A DNA stretch of 64,000 nt, taken from an uncultured Opitutaceae bacterium. GTDB taxonomy: Bacteria; Verrucomicrobiota; Verrucomicrobiia; Opitutales; Opitutaceae. The position numbers and the translations under genes were made by a program. Of this stretch, positions 9,094 to 18,805 are shown one piece after another. The stretch spans positions 1 through 64,000 of the forward strand of contig CAIOZY010000004.1 in NCBI GenBank assembly GCA_903862935.1, written 5' to 3'. The notes below the pieces were generated by a model. That model searched no databases. It worked only from the letters and a program-made list of their open reading frames with translations, and was not told the DNA's origin. Numbering within the stretch: position 1 is the first letter of the stretch; each line of letters begins with the position of its first letter.

Positions 9094-9780
9094 TCAGTGC
9101 CACCGGCCGCCGACCCAGGCCCAGCCGTGACCGGAGTGGCGCCATGCTCCGGCCATCCAGACAGCGCCGCGATGGGGTGGGCGCTCGTAATGACCGGGCA
9201 GCCAGACCCAGGCACCTCTCCAAGACCAGCTTCCCCCGATCCAGACGAACTCCGGCCCGGGCGCAGCATAGACCTCCTCGACGACGGATGCCGGAGGGGC
9301 CTCGTTGACCACCACCTCCGCGGGCGCCGGAGCCGCCTGAGCGGATGCCGCTGGGGCGCTCTGAGGCGCTTGGGGCGGGTTCGGGACTGCAGCCGGCGAC
9401 GGCGGCGTCCCTGGACTCGAGGGGGGAACAGCCCAGTGGGAGTGCACCCAGACCCAGGCGTTACCCTGCTGGGACCAGTAGCCGGCCTGCCAGACGGCGT
9501 TTGGAGCCGGCGGCATCCGCCAGCTTCCGCTGTGCCACACCCAGCGGGCCCCCGGAGTGTCCCATTCCCAGTGCCCGGCGATCCAGACATAGGCCGGGCC
9601 CGGAGAGGCGGGCACCACCTCGGTTGCCGCGGGTTGCTGCACCACGACCACGCTTGTCGGGCGGGGCGAGTCGTAGATCGGGGATCCAAAGTTTAATCCA
9701 AAGCCCACGCGCGTGTAGCCAAACGAGGCGACCGGCGCGGTTGCGAGAAGACCGACGAAAAGAAAGCTCCTTGTGTTCAT
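9094..9780 (-). CDS. YXWGXW/WxxGxW-repeat protein, secreted
   Basis: Internal start MNTRSFLFVGLLATAPVASFG gives a signal peptide; repeats YVWIAGHWEW, VWHSGSWRM, VWQAGYWS, FVWIGGSWSW, VWLPGHYE, VWMAGAWRHSGHGWAWVGGRWH. Confidence 0.75.
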   Translation of the reverse strand: MNTRSFLFVGLLATAPVASFGYTRVGFGLNFGSPIYDSPRPTSVVVVQQPAATEVVPASPGPAYVWIAGHWEWDTPGARWVWHSGSWRMPPAPNAVWQAGYWSQQGNAWVWVHSHWAVPPSSPGTPPSPAAVPNPPQAPQSAPAASAQAAPAPAEVVVNEAPPASVVEEVYAAPGPEFVWIGGSWSWRGAWVWLPGHYERPPHRGAVWMAGAWRHSGHGWAWVGGRWH

Positions 9781-10111
9781 CGTGTGAGAATTGCCGTTGA
9801 GTGACCAAGCGGTTTGACGGAATTGCCTCGGAAAGGTTCCCGAGGCGCTGGCGTGACCGGGAGACGCTTCGACCCAAACAGCCCATGGCAATGGCCTATC
9901 ATTTAAGAAGATAAAACTGAACCGGCACGGCCCTGCCAGGATCACAGTGCAGACTGTGTTGGGCCAGCGGGCCGGCGCCGCATTGCCACCCGATTGCATC
10001 ATCTCCAGGAACTGGAGCCCCTGATAGGGTGCCGTTCGGGTTCGGCGGAGGATCTGCCTGCCCACCCGCGCCGCGCGGGCCGCCATCCCATCACCCCGAA
10101 TCGGAGATTTC

Positions 10112-11113
10112 CTACATCGCACGCAGCGCTGCGAACTGTTCCTCATCCACCAGGACGCCGGCGGCCAGGCTTTCTCGCCGGGTGCGCAGCATCCCCTCGC
10201 CGGGGTAGCGCACTCCCTCAGCCTCCAAAATCGGCACCGCCGCATGCAGGTCGTCCACGATCGCATTCGCCACCGTGTTCAATTCGTCCTGGCCTCCCAG
10301 CGCCGCCGCGTTGATCGCCAGGAACACCTGGGACACGGCGCACTCCGCGCCCTCGCGCCCGATCTGGTGGGAGGCCCGTCCCCCGGACACCAGCGCCGCG
10401 ACCGCGTCCAACATCACCGCCAACGCCGAGCCCTTCCAGTAGCCGATCGGCAGCGGCCGTCGCGAGTCCAGAATCGCCCCCGGAGAGCGCGTCAGGTTTC
10501 CTTCGCCGTCATAGCCCCCCGCGGTCGGCAGCTCCCCGCCCTGCCGCCTCAACACCTCCAGCTTCCCGTTCGAATACTGGCTCATGGCCATGTCCAGAAG
10601 CATGGGTCCGTCCTTCCGCGGCACGGCTATGGCCAGCGGATTGTTCCCGATCCTGGCCTCGGCCGAACCCCAGGGCGGCATCAGCGGGATCGTGTTGGTC
10701 CAACAGATCCCGATGCACCCCTCCTCGGCGGCCTGCAGCCCGTATGCCCCCGCCCGCATCCAGTGGTTCGTGTTGCGCAGGCCCACGCAGGCAATCCCCT
10801 GCCCCCGGGCGAGCTCGATCGCCCGCCCCATGCAGACCTTGGCATTCCACACGCCGATCCCCATCTTCCCATCCCACTGCTCCAGTCCGCCGAGGCCGCC
10901 CACCCTCTCCGGACTGGCCTTGATATCGATCCGCTTGGCTTGGATGTCGGAGACAAACCTCGGAAACCGATTCAGCCCGTGGGAATGCACGCCGTCCCGC
11001 TGGTTCTCAGCGAACAGGCGCGCAACCAGTGCCGCGCGTTCCTCAGCCAGGCCTATCGCGATCAGCACCCGGTGAAGTTCACGATACAAGATCTCAAAGG
11101 GGACTCTTTGCAT
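10112..11113 (-). CDS. Ldh-family (malate/L-lactate dehydrogenase-like, YiaK/YlbC family) oxidoreductase
   Basis: MQRVPFEILYRELHRVLIAIGL..AENQRDGVHSHGLNRFPRFV..NTNHWMRAGAYGLQAAEEGCIGICWTNT; start chosen at internal Met 11113. Confidence 0.85.
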   Translation of the reverse strand: MQRVPFEILYRELHRVLIAIGLAEERAALVARLFAENQRDGVHSHGLNRFPRFVSDIQAKRIDIKASPERVGGLGGLEQWDGKMGIGVWNAKVCMGRAIELARGQGIACVGLRNTNHWMRAGAYGLQAAEEGCIGICWTNTIPLMPPWGSAEARIGNNPLAIAVPRKDGPMLLDMAMSQYSNGKLEVLRRQGGELPTAGGYDGEGNLTRSPGAILDSRRPLPIGYWKGSALAVMLDAVAALVSGGRASHQIGREGAECAVSQVFLAINAAALGGQDELNTVANAIVDDLHAAVPILEAEGVRYPGEGMLRTRRESLAAGVLVDEEQFAALRAM

Positions 11114-11322
11114 GATTGAGGGCGGTGGCTGAACGGATGGCGAGTGGCTCCCTGGCTTGGCACGGGCTCCAGGGTCGGCCCGGACAATCGATGGATGCTG
11201 CATGATTGACGCAGGCTGTCCATTCCATGCGGACGGAGGGCCCTGTCGGCGCCGCCCGGTTTGGACTTAACCTTCTTCCGGAGCGGGGATAGTCGTTCCG
11301 GGCCGAATATTTCGGCGCCCCG

Positions 11323-14300
11323 GTGCTCCAGCCCCGCCACTCTCATTGGACCTTTCTTGCTTTGGCGCTCGCCCTTGTAGCGACCCCTCGGGGTTCCGGG
11401 GCTTCCGGCGCCACGACGGGGCACCGCGTGCGGGTCGAGGGCTCGATCAAGGAGGTCCCGATCGACGCACCCCTTTCGCAACCCCATCGGGTCCGGGAGC
11501 GGCTCGCCGCGTCCGAGCGCGCAGAAAGCCTCAACTTCGCCGTGAGCCTGCGGATGAGGAACCTGGATGAACTCGAGGCCCGCATTCAGTCCGGCCAGAC
11601 CGTTCCGCAGGCTGAGATGGAGGCGAAGTATCTGCCGCTTGCGGCTGACCACGACCGGGTCGCCTCCTGGCTCAAGGCCCAGGGCTTCACACTCAGCCTC
11701 GTTGACGCGAACCACACAAATCTCTTCGCCCGCGGAACGGTCGCCCAGATCTCAGCCACCTTCGATGTCGCCTTCGCCCGCGTCGCGACGGGCGACGGCG
11801 AGTTTTCGTCCGCCGTAACAGCTCCGTCCCTGCCGGAGGACATCTCCCGACCGGTGGTCGGAATCGACGGGCTCCAGCCCCACATTAGGATGCACCCGCC
11901 GAAACACAGGCCGAACGCTGTCACGACGTACGACGGCTACTTCACGCCGGCCGACATCGCCGCCGCCTATAACCTCCCCGCTGGTTTCACCGGGGCCGGT
12001 CAGACGATCGCGGTCATCATGGAGGCGGACCCGGTCGGCAGCGACCTGGGCGCCTTCTACAGCGCCTGCGGGATCACCGATGCCTACAGCACGTACACCA
12101 AAATCCCGATCCTGGGAGGCCCGACCGGCTCCTCGCAGGCGGCTGCGGCCAGGGAGATCGCCCTCGACACCGAATGGTCGACGGGCATGGCCCCGGGGGC
12201 ACGCCTGCGCGTCTATGAGCTGCCCAACCTGAACACATCGAATATCCTGGCCGCCTGCACGCAGATCCTTGCGGATGCCGCTGCCGACCCGTCCCTGCGC
12301 GTCGTTTCCTACAGCGGCTCGGGGCCGGAGTCGCAATACACGGCCGGCCAGCTCCAGTCCGATTCGCAGACCTTCGCGCAGCTCGCGGCCGCAGGGATAA
12401 CGTTCTTGGCCTCGTCCGGGGACGGCGGCTCCAACCCGAATCCCCTGACGGAGACTAACGGCTACAGCCCGTCAAACGCCCTCACCGTCGAATATCCGGC
12501 GAGCGATCCCTACGTGACCGGCGTCGGAGGAACGACGCTCACCCTGAACTCGGTCTGGGCTGCCACCGCCGAGACCGCCTGGACCCCGGGCGCCATGGGC
12601 ACCGGCGGTGGCTTGAGCGCCGGCTTCTCCCGGCCGTCGTGGCAGGCCGGAAGCGGCCTGCCCCCGGGCACGCGCCGCTGCGTGCCTGACATTGCGGCTG
12701 TCTCCAACGCAAACACCCCCCGCACGCTGGACATCGGGGCCCTCCTCATCCTGAACGGCCAGGCCTCCGGGGAGGTTGGAACCAGCCTCTCAACCCCGGT
12801 CTGGGCGGCCGTCGTCGCCATAGCCAACGAGGCTCGGGCGAGCCTCGGCCTGAAGTCGTTGGGACTGCTGGGGCCCTGGATCTATCCCCTGATCGGGACC
12901 AGCGCATTCCGGGACATAACGGCCGGCAACAACGGCTCCTACAGCACCGGCGTCGGCTACGATCTCTGCACCGGGATCGGGTCGCCCAACGTCGCAAACC
13001 TGATCAACCAGATCAACGAGGAGATCACGTATGCGGCGCCTCCCAGCACCCCGGTGAGCGCAGGCTCGGCCGTCAGCATGAGCGCCACGGCCCAGTTGGC
13101 CGCGACCTACCAGTGGCAGCTCAACGGGGTCGCTATACCCGGCGCGACCGGCTCGATCTATGCCATCGCTAGGGCGAGCGCCGCTGACGCAGGGAGCTAT
13201 ACGGTGGCCATTACGAGCGCCCTGGGATCATTCACCTATGCGATCGGCACCCTGGCGGTCAACGCGCCGCCAGCCATCACGGCCCAGCCCTCTCCGCTGA
13301 CCGTGAGCGTGGGCCAGGTGGCGACCTTCACTGTCGCGGCAAGCGGCGTACCCGCGCCGAGCTACCAGTGGCAGAAGAACGGGGCCGGGATCGCGGGGGC
13401 GACCGGCGCCACGTATACGATCTCCTCAGCTCAATTGACGGATGCGGGCAGCTACTCGGTGGTGGCGAGCAACGCCGCCGGAAGCGCAACATCGAGTGCC
13501 GCGACCCTGACGGTGACGGCGTTTCCGGTGTTCACGGTCCAGCCGCAGAGCCAGTCGGTCGCCCCGGGCTCGTCCGCCACGTTTTCGGCCTCCGCCGGCG
13601 TCATGCCGGCTCCGGCCTTCCAGTGGTACTTCAACGGCCAGCCCATTTCGGGCGCAACGGGCTCCTTCTACACCCTTGCCGGTGTCCTGCCCTCTAACTC
13701 CGGCAGCTATACAGTTGTTGCGACAAACGCCGCGGGATCCACCGTGAGCTCGGCCGCAATGCTGACCGTCGCCGCCTCGTCGGGCGGGCCCGCAATAGCG
13801 GTCCAGCCGGCCTCGCAGTCGATGACGCCGGGCGGCACCGTGGTCTTCAGGATCACCCCGTCCGGCGCCGCTCAATCCTCGTCCGGGTCGCCCGGCGCCC
13901 TCCGGGCGGAATCCCTTCAGACCGCCGCAGGCATGACCTACCAGTGGTTTCTCAACGGGGCCCCGATCGCCGGAGCGCTCAACCCGATCCTTGCCATCAA
14001 GGCCACGTCCGGCTCGGCAGGGGCCTACACCTGCCTGCTGGAAAACAGCTCGGGCTCGGTCCTCAGCACCCCGGCGACCCTGCTTCTCACGTCCACCGGA
14101 AACCCGGGTCGGCTGGTCAACGTTTCGGTCAACACGGTGGTGGACTCCTCGGGGCTTGTCATGGGCTTTGTGACCGGCGGGGCCGGCTCGACCGGCTCCC
14201 AGTCCCTCCTGATCCGGGCCGGGGGGCCGGCCTTGATTCCCTATGGGGTGACCGGCGTCCTGCCCGATCCCCAGCTGACCGTGATGGACGGATCGGCTGC

Positions 14301-14952
14301 GATCGCGACGAACGCCGGCTGGGGTAGCCCGGCGGCCAACCAGGCGGCGGTCAACCTGGCGCAGACAAACACCGGGGCGGGCCTTGTGTATGCCAATCCC
14401 GTCAGCCTCGACTCGGCGACCGTGCTGTCGCTCGCGCCTAACGCCGGCTACACCGTCCTGGTTTCCGGGAAGTCGGGTGACTCCGGAAGAACGCTGGCGG
14501 AGGTCTACGACAACACCCCGGCGAACACGTACACCCCGGCGAACACGTCCGCGCCGGCGACACCGCGGCTGCTCAACGTCTCGTGCCGGGTCACGGTGGG
14601 GGCCAACGGCTCCCTGACAGAAGGTTTCTACGTCGGCGGCACAACGTCCAAGACCGTGCTGATCCGGGCGATCGGTCCGGGGCTTGCGGCATACGGGGTG
14701 AGCGGCTCGATGCCCGACCCGCAGCTGACCGTCTACACCAGCAGCCAGGCCGTGATCGCCTCCAACGCGGGATGGGGGTCGGACACCCAGCTGACGTCCG
14801 CGATGACCGCGGTGGGAGCGCTTCCCAACCCCCCGGCCGCCCGCGACTCGGTCGTGCTGATCACTCTCGCCCCCGGCGGCTACACCGCGGTGGCCACCAG
14901 CGCCGGCGGCACGGCGGGCAACGTCCTGGTGGATATTTACGAGGTACCCTGA
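11323..14952 (+). CDS. Pro-kumamolisin / sedolisin (S53) peptidase with Ig-like repeats and tandem C-terminal modules
   Basis: Pro-domain; catalytic region 'AREIALDTEWSTGMAPGA' (Glu/Asp), 'LASSGDGGSNP', 'GTSLSTPVWAA' (Ser); Ig-like repeats 'ITxQPxxxTVxxGxxATFxVxAxGxPxPxYQWxxNGxxI'. Confidence 0.9.
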   Translation: MLQPRHSHWTFLALALALVATPRGSGASGATTGHRVRVEGSIKEVPIDAPLSQPHRVRERLAASERAESLNFAVSLRMRNLDELEARIQSGQTVPQAEMEAKYLPLAADHDRVASWLKAQGFTLSLVDANHTNLFARGTVAQISATFDVAFARVATGDGEFSSAVTAPSLPEDISRPVVGIDGLQPHIRMHPPKHRPNAVTTYDGYFTPADIAAAYNLPAGFTGAGQTIAVIMEADPVGSDLGAFYSACGITDAYSTYTKIPILGGPTGSSQAAAAREIALDTEWSTGMAPGARLRVYELPNLNTSNILAACTQILADAAADPSLRVVSYSGSGPESQYTAGQLQSDSQTFAQLAAAGITFLASSGDGGSNPNPLTETNGYSPSNALTVEYPASDPYVTGVGGTTLTLNSVWAATAETAWTPGAMGTGGGLSAGFSRPSWQAGSGLPPGTRRCVPDIAAVSNANTPRTLDIGALLILNGQASGEVGTSLSTPVWAAVVAIANEARASLGLKSLGLLGPWIYPLIGTSAFRDITAGNNGSYSTGVGYDLCTGIGSPNVANLINQINEEITYAAPPSTPVSAGSAVSMSATAQLAATYQWQLNGVAIPGATGSIYAIARASAADAGSYTVAITSALGSFTYAIGTLAVNAPPAITAQPSPLTVSVGQVATFTVAASGVPAPSYQWQKNGAGIAGATGATYTISSAQLTDAGSYSVVASNAAGSATSSAATLTVTAFPVFTVQPQSQSVAPGSSATFSASAGVMPAPAFQWYFNGQPISGATGSFYTLAGVLPSNSGSYTVVATNAAGSTVSSAAMLTVAASSGGPAIAVQPASQSMTPGGTVVFRITPSGAAQSSSGSPGALRAESLQTAAGMTYQWFLNGAPIAGALNPILAIKATSGSAGAYTCLLENSSGSVLSTPATLLLTSTGNPGRLVNVSVNTVVDSSGLVMGFVTGGAGSTGSQSLLIRAGGPALIPYGVTGVLPDPQLTVMDGSAAIATNAGWGSPAANQAAVNLAQTNTGAGLVYANPVSLDSATVLSLAPNAGYTVLVSGKSGDSGRTLAEVYDNTPANTYTPANTSAPATPRLLNVSCRVTVGANGSLTEGFYVGGTTSKTVLIRAIGPGLAAYGVSGSMPDPQLTVYTSSQAVIASNAGWGSDTQLTSAMTAVGALPNPPAARDSVVLITLAPGGYTAVATSAGGTAGNVLVDIYEVP

Positions 14953-15273
14953 GCTCAAGGCGGTGCGCTCTTCTCGACCGGAAAGACAGGGCTATGACGA
15001 CCCAAGCGATTGGAATGATCCCCCAGCACCCCCTGTTGAATCCTTGATCTGAGGCGTGACTAGAGGCCTGTCGTCCGGTCGGCCCAGTCCCAGCCAAACC
15101 GCGCGGGGCCCTCACCGGCGCTTGACCGGCGCCCTTCACCATTCCGGGCAAAGGGCGGATGGCGCATTTGTCGGTCGATAGCGGAGACTGATTCCTATCA
15201 AGCCGCGGGTGGCAAATTCGGCCAGTTACCGCTTCCTGCTTGCCTGGGTTTCGGGCTCCGCAAGCCTCGGGGA

Positions 15274-15918
15274 ATGTCTAGGCCCTCCCTGAGGCAGTTC
15301 CGCGGCCTGGCGGCAGCGGTTGCAGTGGCCGCGTGCGCCATCGTCCCCGCACTACGTGCCACGATCGTGGGGCTGAACCAGATCGCCACGCCTGAGATCC
15401 AGCCCAACGGGGTGCTCTCGCTGAGCTTCCAAGGCGAACATCCCGCGATCGGCAACAGCCAGCAGGTGCAACTTGAACTCGGCGTGACCCCGCGCTTTGA
15501 GGTTGCGTGGTTCCAGGGCCTCAAGCCCTCCGAGGGCCTGTTCTCCACCGAGTTCAACCTCGTGCAGAGCGGCCCTCACCTGCTGACGGTCGGCGCGCTC
15601 AACTGGGACACCCTCGGGGGAAGGCCCCAGCCGGTGGTCGAGTACGGCTACTACACCGACAGGGACCACCTCATCGCCGGGGTTATCGACGTCGTCGGAC
15701 ACGCCGAGACAATTCTCGGCTACAAGCGCCAGCTGACAAACACGGTCGCATTCTCCACCGACTTTCAGTCCGGGCCGGGCAACTCATTCACCGTGGGCCT
15801 CACCTATAACCTCACCCCGGATTTCTCGCTCAATCCGGCTCTCTATTGGACCAACTCGTCCAAGCGCCACCTCCTCGGCTATATCGTCCTGACCTACAAC
15901 TTTACCGTCTGGAAATAG
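15274..15918 (+). CDS. Secreted / outer-membrane-like hypothetical protein
   Basis: Signal peptide and beta-strand-rich sequence ending in an aromatic pattern (YIVLTYNFTVWK); no family recognised. Confidence 0.55.
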   Translation: MSRPSLRQFRGLAAAVAVAACAIVPALRATIVGLNQIATPEIQPNGVLSLSFQGEHPAIGNSQQVQLELGVTPRFEVAWFQGLKPSEGLFSTEFNLVQSGPHLLTVGALNWDTLGGRPQPVVEYGYYTDRDHLIAGVIDVVGHAETILGYKRQLTNTVAFSTDFQSGPGNSFTVGLTYNLTPDFSLNPALYWTNSSKRHLLGYIVLTYNFTVWK

Positions 15919-15945
15919 CCCGGCGCCCTCAGAATTTGGACTTCC

Positions 15946-16641
15946 TCAGTCCGGCCGGGGATCCCCCCTCTTAACCTCATTGCCCGCGGCCTCTGCCTCC
16001 TGCGGCAGGGGATCTCCCAGGCGGCGGGCCAGAAAGAAGCACGCCAGGGCGCCCCCGACCGATAGGGAGGCCAGGGTGTAGGCGAGCCTTCGTCCGTGCC
16101 ACAGGCTGCCCAGCCAGTGGTTGAACTCGATCGCCAACACCGCCGATTTTCCCCCGATCTCCTCAACGTCGTGTTCGTAGGCCTTGGAGTCGGAGGGCAT
16201 GATGGCATACGTGTTGCCCGAGCCGTCGATCTCGTAGCTCAGCGGCGCACCTCCTGAGTCTGGCGCCGTCCAGAAGCGCACCAGGACCGCGGCGGGCAGG
16301 CCGGCGACCAGCAGAAGGACGCCAATCCTGTTAAACCTCCTCCTGATATGGGGAGTTTCCTCGGCCTGATGCTGGCCCTCTTCCGGGCTCACAGGGGCCA
16401 CCTCACTCGATTCGGACGCAACGGGACGGTCATCGGCTGTTCGACCGATCGTGGGACAATGCCTCGGGCAAAGCCAGCAGCGAGTACTCCGGAGAGCAGC
16501 GGCGCCTGCCCCGGCCGAACCAGGATCCCAATCCCTAAACCCCATGAGGCCGGAGTCACAGCGGTGACCCGAGAACCGCAGGGCTATCAGAAGGGACTCG
16601 CTCCCGAATGCCCTTGCTTGGACTGCCTCGGTCGGCAGCAT
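15946..16641 (-). CDS. Hypothetical membrane protein (start uncertain)
   Basis: Two hydrophobic segments (GVLLLVAGLPAAVLVRFW; LAYTLASLSVGGALACFFLARRLG) in the C-terminal half; the N-terminal ~60 aa look like read-through of high-GC DNA. Confidence 0.4.
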   Translation of the reverse strand: MLPTEAVQARAFGSESLLIALRFSGHRCDSGLMGFRDWDPGSAGAGAAALRSTRCWLCPRHCPTIGRTADDRPVASESSEVAPVSPEEGQHQAEETPHIRRRFNRIGVLLLVAGLPAAVLVRFWTAPDSGGAPLSYEIDGSGNTYAIMPSDSKAYEHDVEEIGGKSAVLAIEFNHWLGSLWHGRRLAYTLASLSVGGALACFFLARRLGDPLPQEAEAAGNEVKRGDPRPD

Positions 16642-17174
16642 CGGCGCGGATCGGCTTGAAAAACGTAGCCACTTACTGCCGCTGGAAGTTTATCCTGGGG
16701 GCGATTCTCTTTCGGATCCCCTTCGGCCTGTTCTTTATCGGCGTCACTCCCTTCGCTCTGGTGATGAGCGTGGACGAGGTCCAGCACCGGTTCGCCTCCC
16801 CGGTCCTGTACGCCATGTGCATAGTCCCCTTCCTGATCGGGTACGCGTTCTTCTCCTCGGGGGTTCGGCGCATCCAGGCGGCCTGCTTGAAAGGCTGCTG
16901 GCTGAAGGCCGGGCCAGACGGCATCGCCTTTCGTCTGCCTTACAAGGCAAAGGCTCGGACGCTGTTTCTCACCTATCACATCGCCGAGCACACTTTCGCC
17001 TGGGCGGACATTCGCCGCTATTACCCGCTCCACTATAAGGTGAACGGCATTCCGTTCGGGCAGTCCCTCGTTCTCGAAACCACACGGGGGCGGTTTGTCT
17101 TCGTCGGCGCCTATTTTCGGGAGTCGGCCGACCATATCGTCCTGTTTATCCAGGCGGCGGCCAAGGGATCATAA
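16608..17174 (+). CDS. Hypothetical membrane protein
   Basis: Two TM segments then a soluble region, protein-like composition; stop at 17172-17174, 17 nt before the UroD-family start. Confidence 0.55.
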   Translation: MPLLGLPRSAASARIGLKNVATYCRWKFILGAILFRIPFGLFFIGVTPFALVMSVDEVQHRFASPVLYAMCIVPFLIGYAFFSSGVRRIQAACLKGCWLKAGPDGIAFRLPYKAKARTLFLTYHIAEHTFAWADIRRYYPLHYKVNGIPFGQSLVLETTRGRFVFVGAYFRESADHIVLFIQAAAKGS

Positions 17175-17198
17175 GGGGCCTTCCCCTTTCATGATCCC
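17165..17198 (+). promoter_or_regulatory. Inverted repeat covering the upstream stop codon, RBS-like AAGGGG and the start codon of the UroD-family gene
   Basis: GGGATCATAAGGGG (17165-17178) - CCTT - CCCCTT (17183-17188) TC ATGATCCC (17191-17198): 14 paired bases with a 2-nt bulge. Confidence 0.6.
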
Positions 17199-18324
17199 GC
17201 CCGCAAGCCAGATCCCCCCCATGAGGCGCCGCGAACGTATCCTCGCCGCCGCGCACCGCCGCCCGACCGACGTGATTCCATCGGGTTTCAAGGCCACCGA
17301 CGACGTGATTGACCGGCTGCACCGGCATCTGGGCACAGGAGACCTGGGGAGCCTGCTGGAGGCCCTTCCGGTCGACACCCACGGCGGGTTCAACAACTGC
17401 CTCTACGGAGTCTACCCCCGGTACGTCGGCGGCCCGGCGCGCGTTCTTTATCCGGACTGCCGCGCCGACGGCACCTGGGACACGATCTACGGCTACCAGC
17501 GCCACTGGTCCGTTGCAGCGGGCGGCCGAACCGACGAGGTGATCGGCCATCCCCTTGCCGATGCCGCCGGTCCCGGGGATGTGGCCCGGCATGAGTGGCC
17601 GCAGGCCGACTGGTTTGACTACACGACCGTCGCCCGGCAGTGCCGCGCCGCGGGCGACCACGCCGTCATCTTCAACCTCGGCGGCCTGGGACACGTCGCC
17701 AACCTGCTGGGCTTCGAACGCATGCTGACCGACATGCTGGCCGACCCGCCGGTGATCGAGGCCTGCTTCGACCGGCTCACCGGGTTCTATCTCGACTTCC
17801 TGGACCGCACCCTGCGCGCGGCGGCAGGCGGCGTAGACATCGTGGTCGTGCAGGACGACTTCGGAACGCAGCAGGGTCCGTTGATGAGCTTGGAGACCTA
17901 CCGCAGGTTTTACCAGCCGAGGCACCGGCAGATCTTCGAGGTCGTCCACCGGCACGGCGCCATGGCGATGATGCACTCCTGCGGGGCCGTGTTCGGCTTC
18001 ATCCCGGATTTCATCTCGATCGGCGCCGACATCCTGGACCCCATCCAGACGACCGCCGCCGGCATGGAGCCCGCCCGGCTGTGCCACGAGTTTGGCGGCG
18101 CATTGTGCTTCCACGGCGGAATCGACGTCCAGGGAGTCCTCGTCACCGGTGGCCCTGACGATGTGCGCCGACACATTGATAGCCTGCTCGACGGGTTCGC
18201 AGAAACCGATGGTTTCATCCTGGCACCAAGCCACTATATCCAAGGTGACGTACACCTTGGGAATCTACTAGCGATGTACGGGCACATCGCCGCGTTGCGG
18301 GGCGAGCCCGGTCTTCGGGGCTAG
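17191..18324 (+). CDS. Uroporphyrinogen decarboxylase-family protein (UroD/MtaA-like methyltransferase)
   Basis: MRRRERILAAAHRRPTDVIPSGF..VVQDDFGTQQGPLMSLETYRRFYQPRHRQIFEVVHRHG.MMHSCGAVFGFIPDFISIGADILDPIQTTAAGM typical of the URO-D superfamily. Confidence 0.85.
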   Translation: MIPPASQIPPMRRRERILAAAHRRPTDVIPSGFKATDDVIDRLHRHLGTGDLGSLLEALPVDTHGGFNNCLYGVYPRYVGGPARVLYPDCRADGTWDTIYGYQRHWSVAAGGRTDEVIGHPLADAAGPGDVARHEWPQADWFDYTTVARQCRAAGDHAVIFNLGGLGHVANLLGFERMLTDMLADPPVIEACFDRLTGFYLDFLDRTLRAAAGGVDIVVVQDDFGTQQGPLMSLETYRRFYQPRHRQIFEVVHRHGAMAMMHSCGAVFGFIPDFISIGADILDPIQTTAAGMEPARLCHEFGGALCFHGGIDVQGVLVTGGPDDVRRHIDSLLDGFAETDGFILAPSHYIQGDVHLGNLLAMYGHIAALRGEPGLRG

Positions 18325-18805
18325 TCACCCGGTCTCATCCCGCTGGCCGGGAGTTGACACAGACCGAGCGCACGCGCCCCCCCTGCGCTGCACAGCCGTT
18401 CGCTGACAGCGGCCACAGAAGGAATCCCAGTCGAAAAGCAGATCATCGCATGAGCGGCGCCAGCCAAGCGGGCCAGGCCACTCGACGCCGGGATGATGCA
18501 GGCCTTGCACGAGTCCATTCTGCACTTTTGGCACCCACCAATAGACTCGCGCCTAGGCGATAATAGCTCCGAGCCATCGGCCAGCATCGCCTATCTATAA
18601 GACTTTGTGAACTACTGCCGAAGAATCGCTTATTCCGGCACTGCAGAATGCTCACGGATTGCCCGAGATACGGGCCAGCCGTTATAAACCCATGCCCGGA
18701 ACGCCAAGGCTCTGCCCCTCCCTGTCCCCAAGGGATTACCAGGTCTTGGTAGCCCAAGAACTGTTCGGAATCATTTTCCACCTACCCCAATAAGAACGGG
18801 ATCCA

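Noticed and set aside
7877-9130. 417-aa plus-strand ORF opposite the TonB-family gene
   Set aside because: Antisense shadow; the TonB_C signature is on the minus strand.
13426-14958. 510-aa minus-strand ORF opposite the S53 protease
   Set aside because: Gly/Arg/His-rich antisense of the Ig-like repeats.
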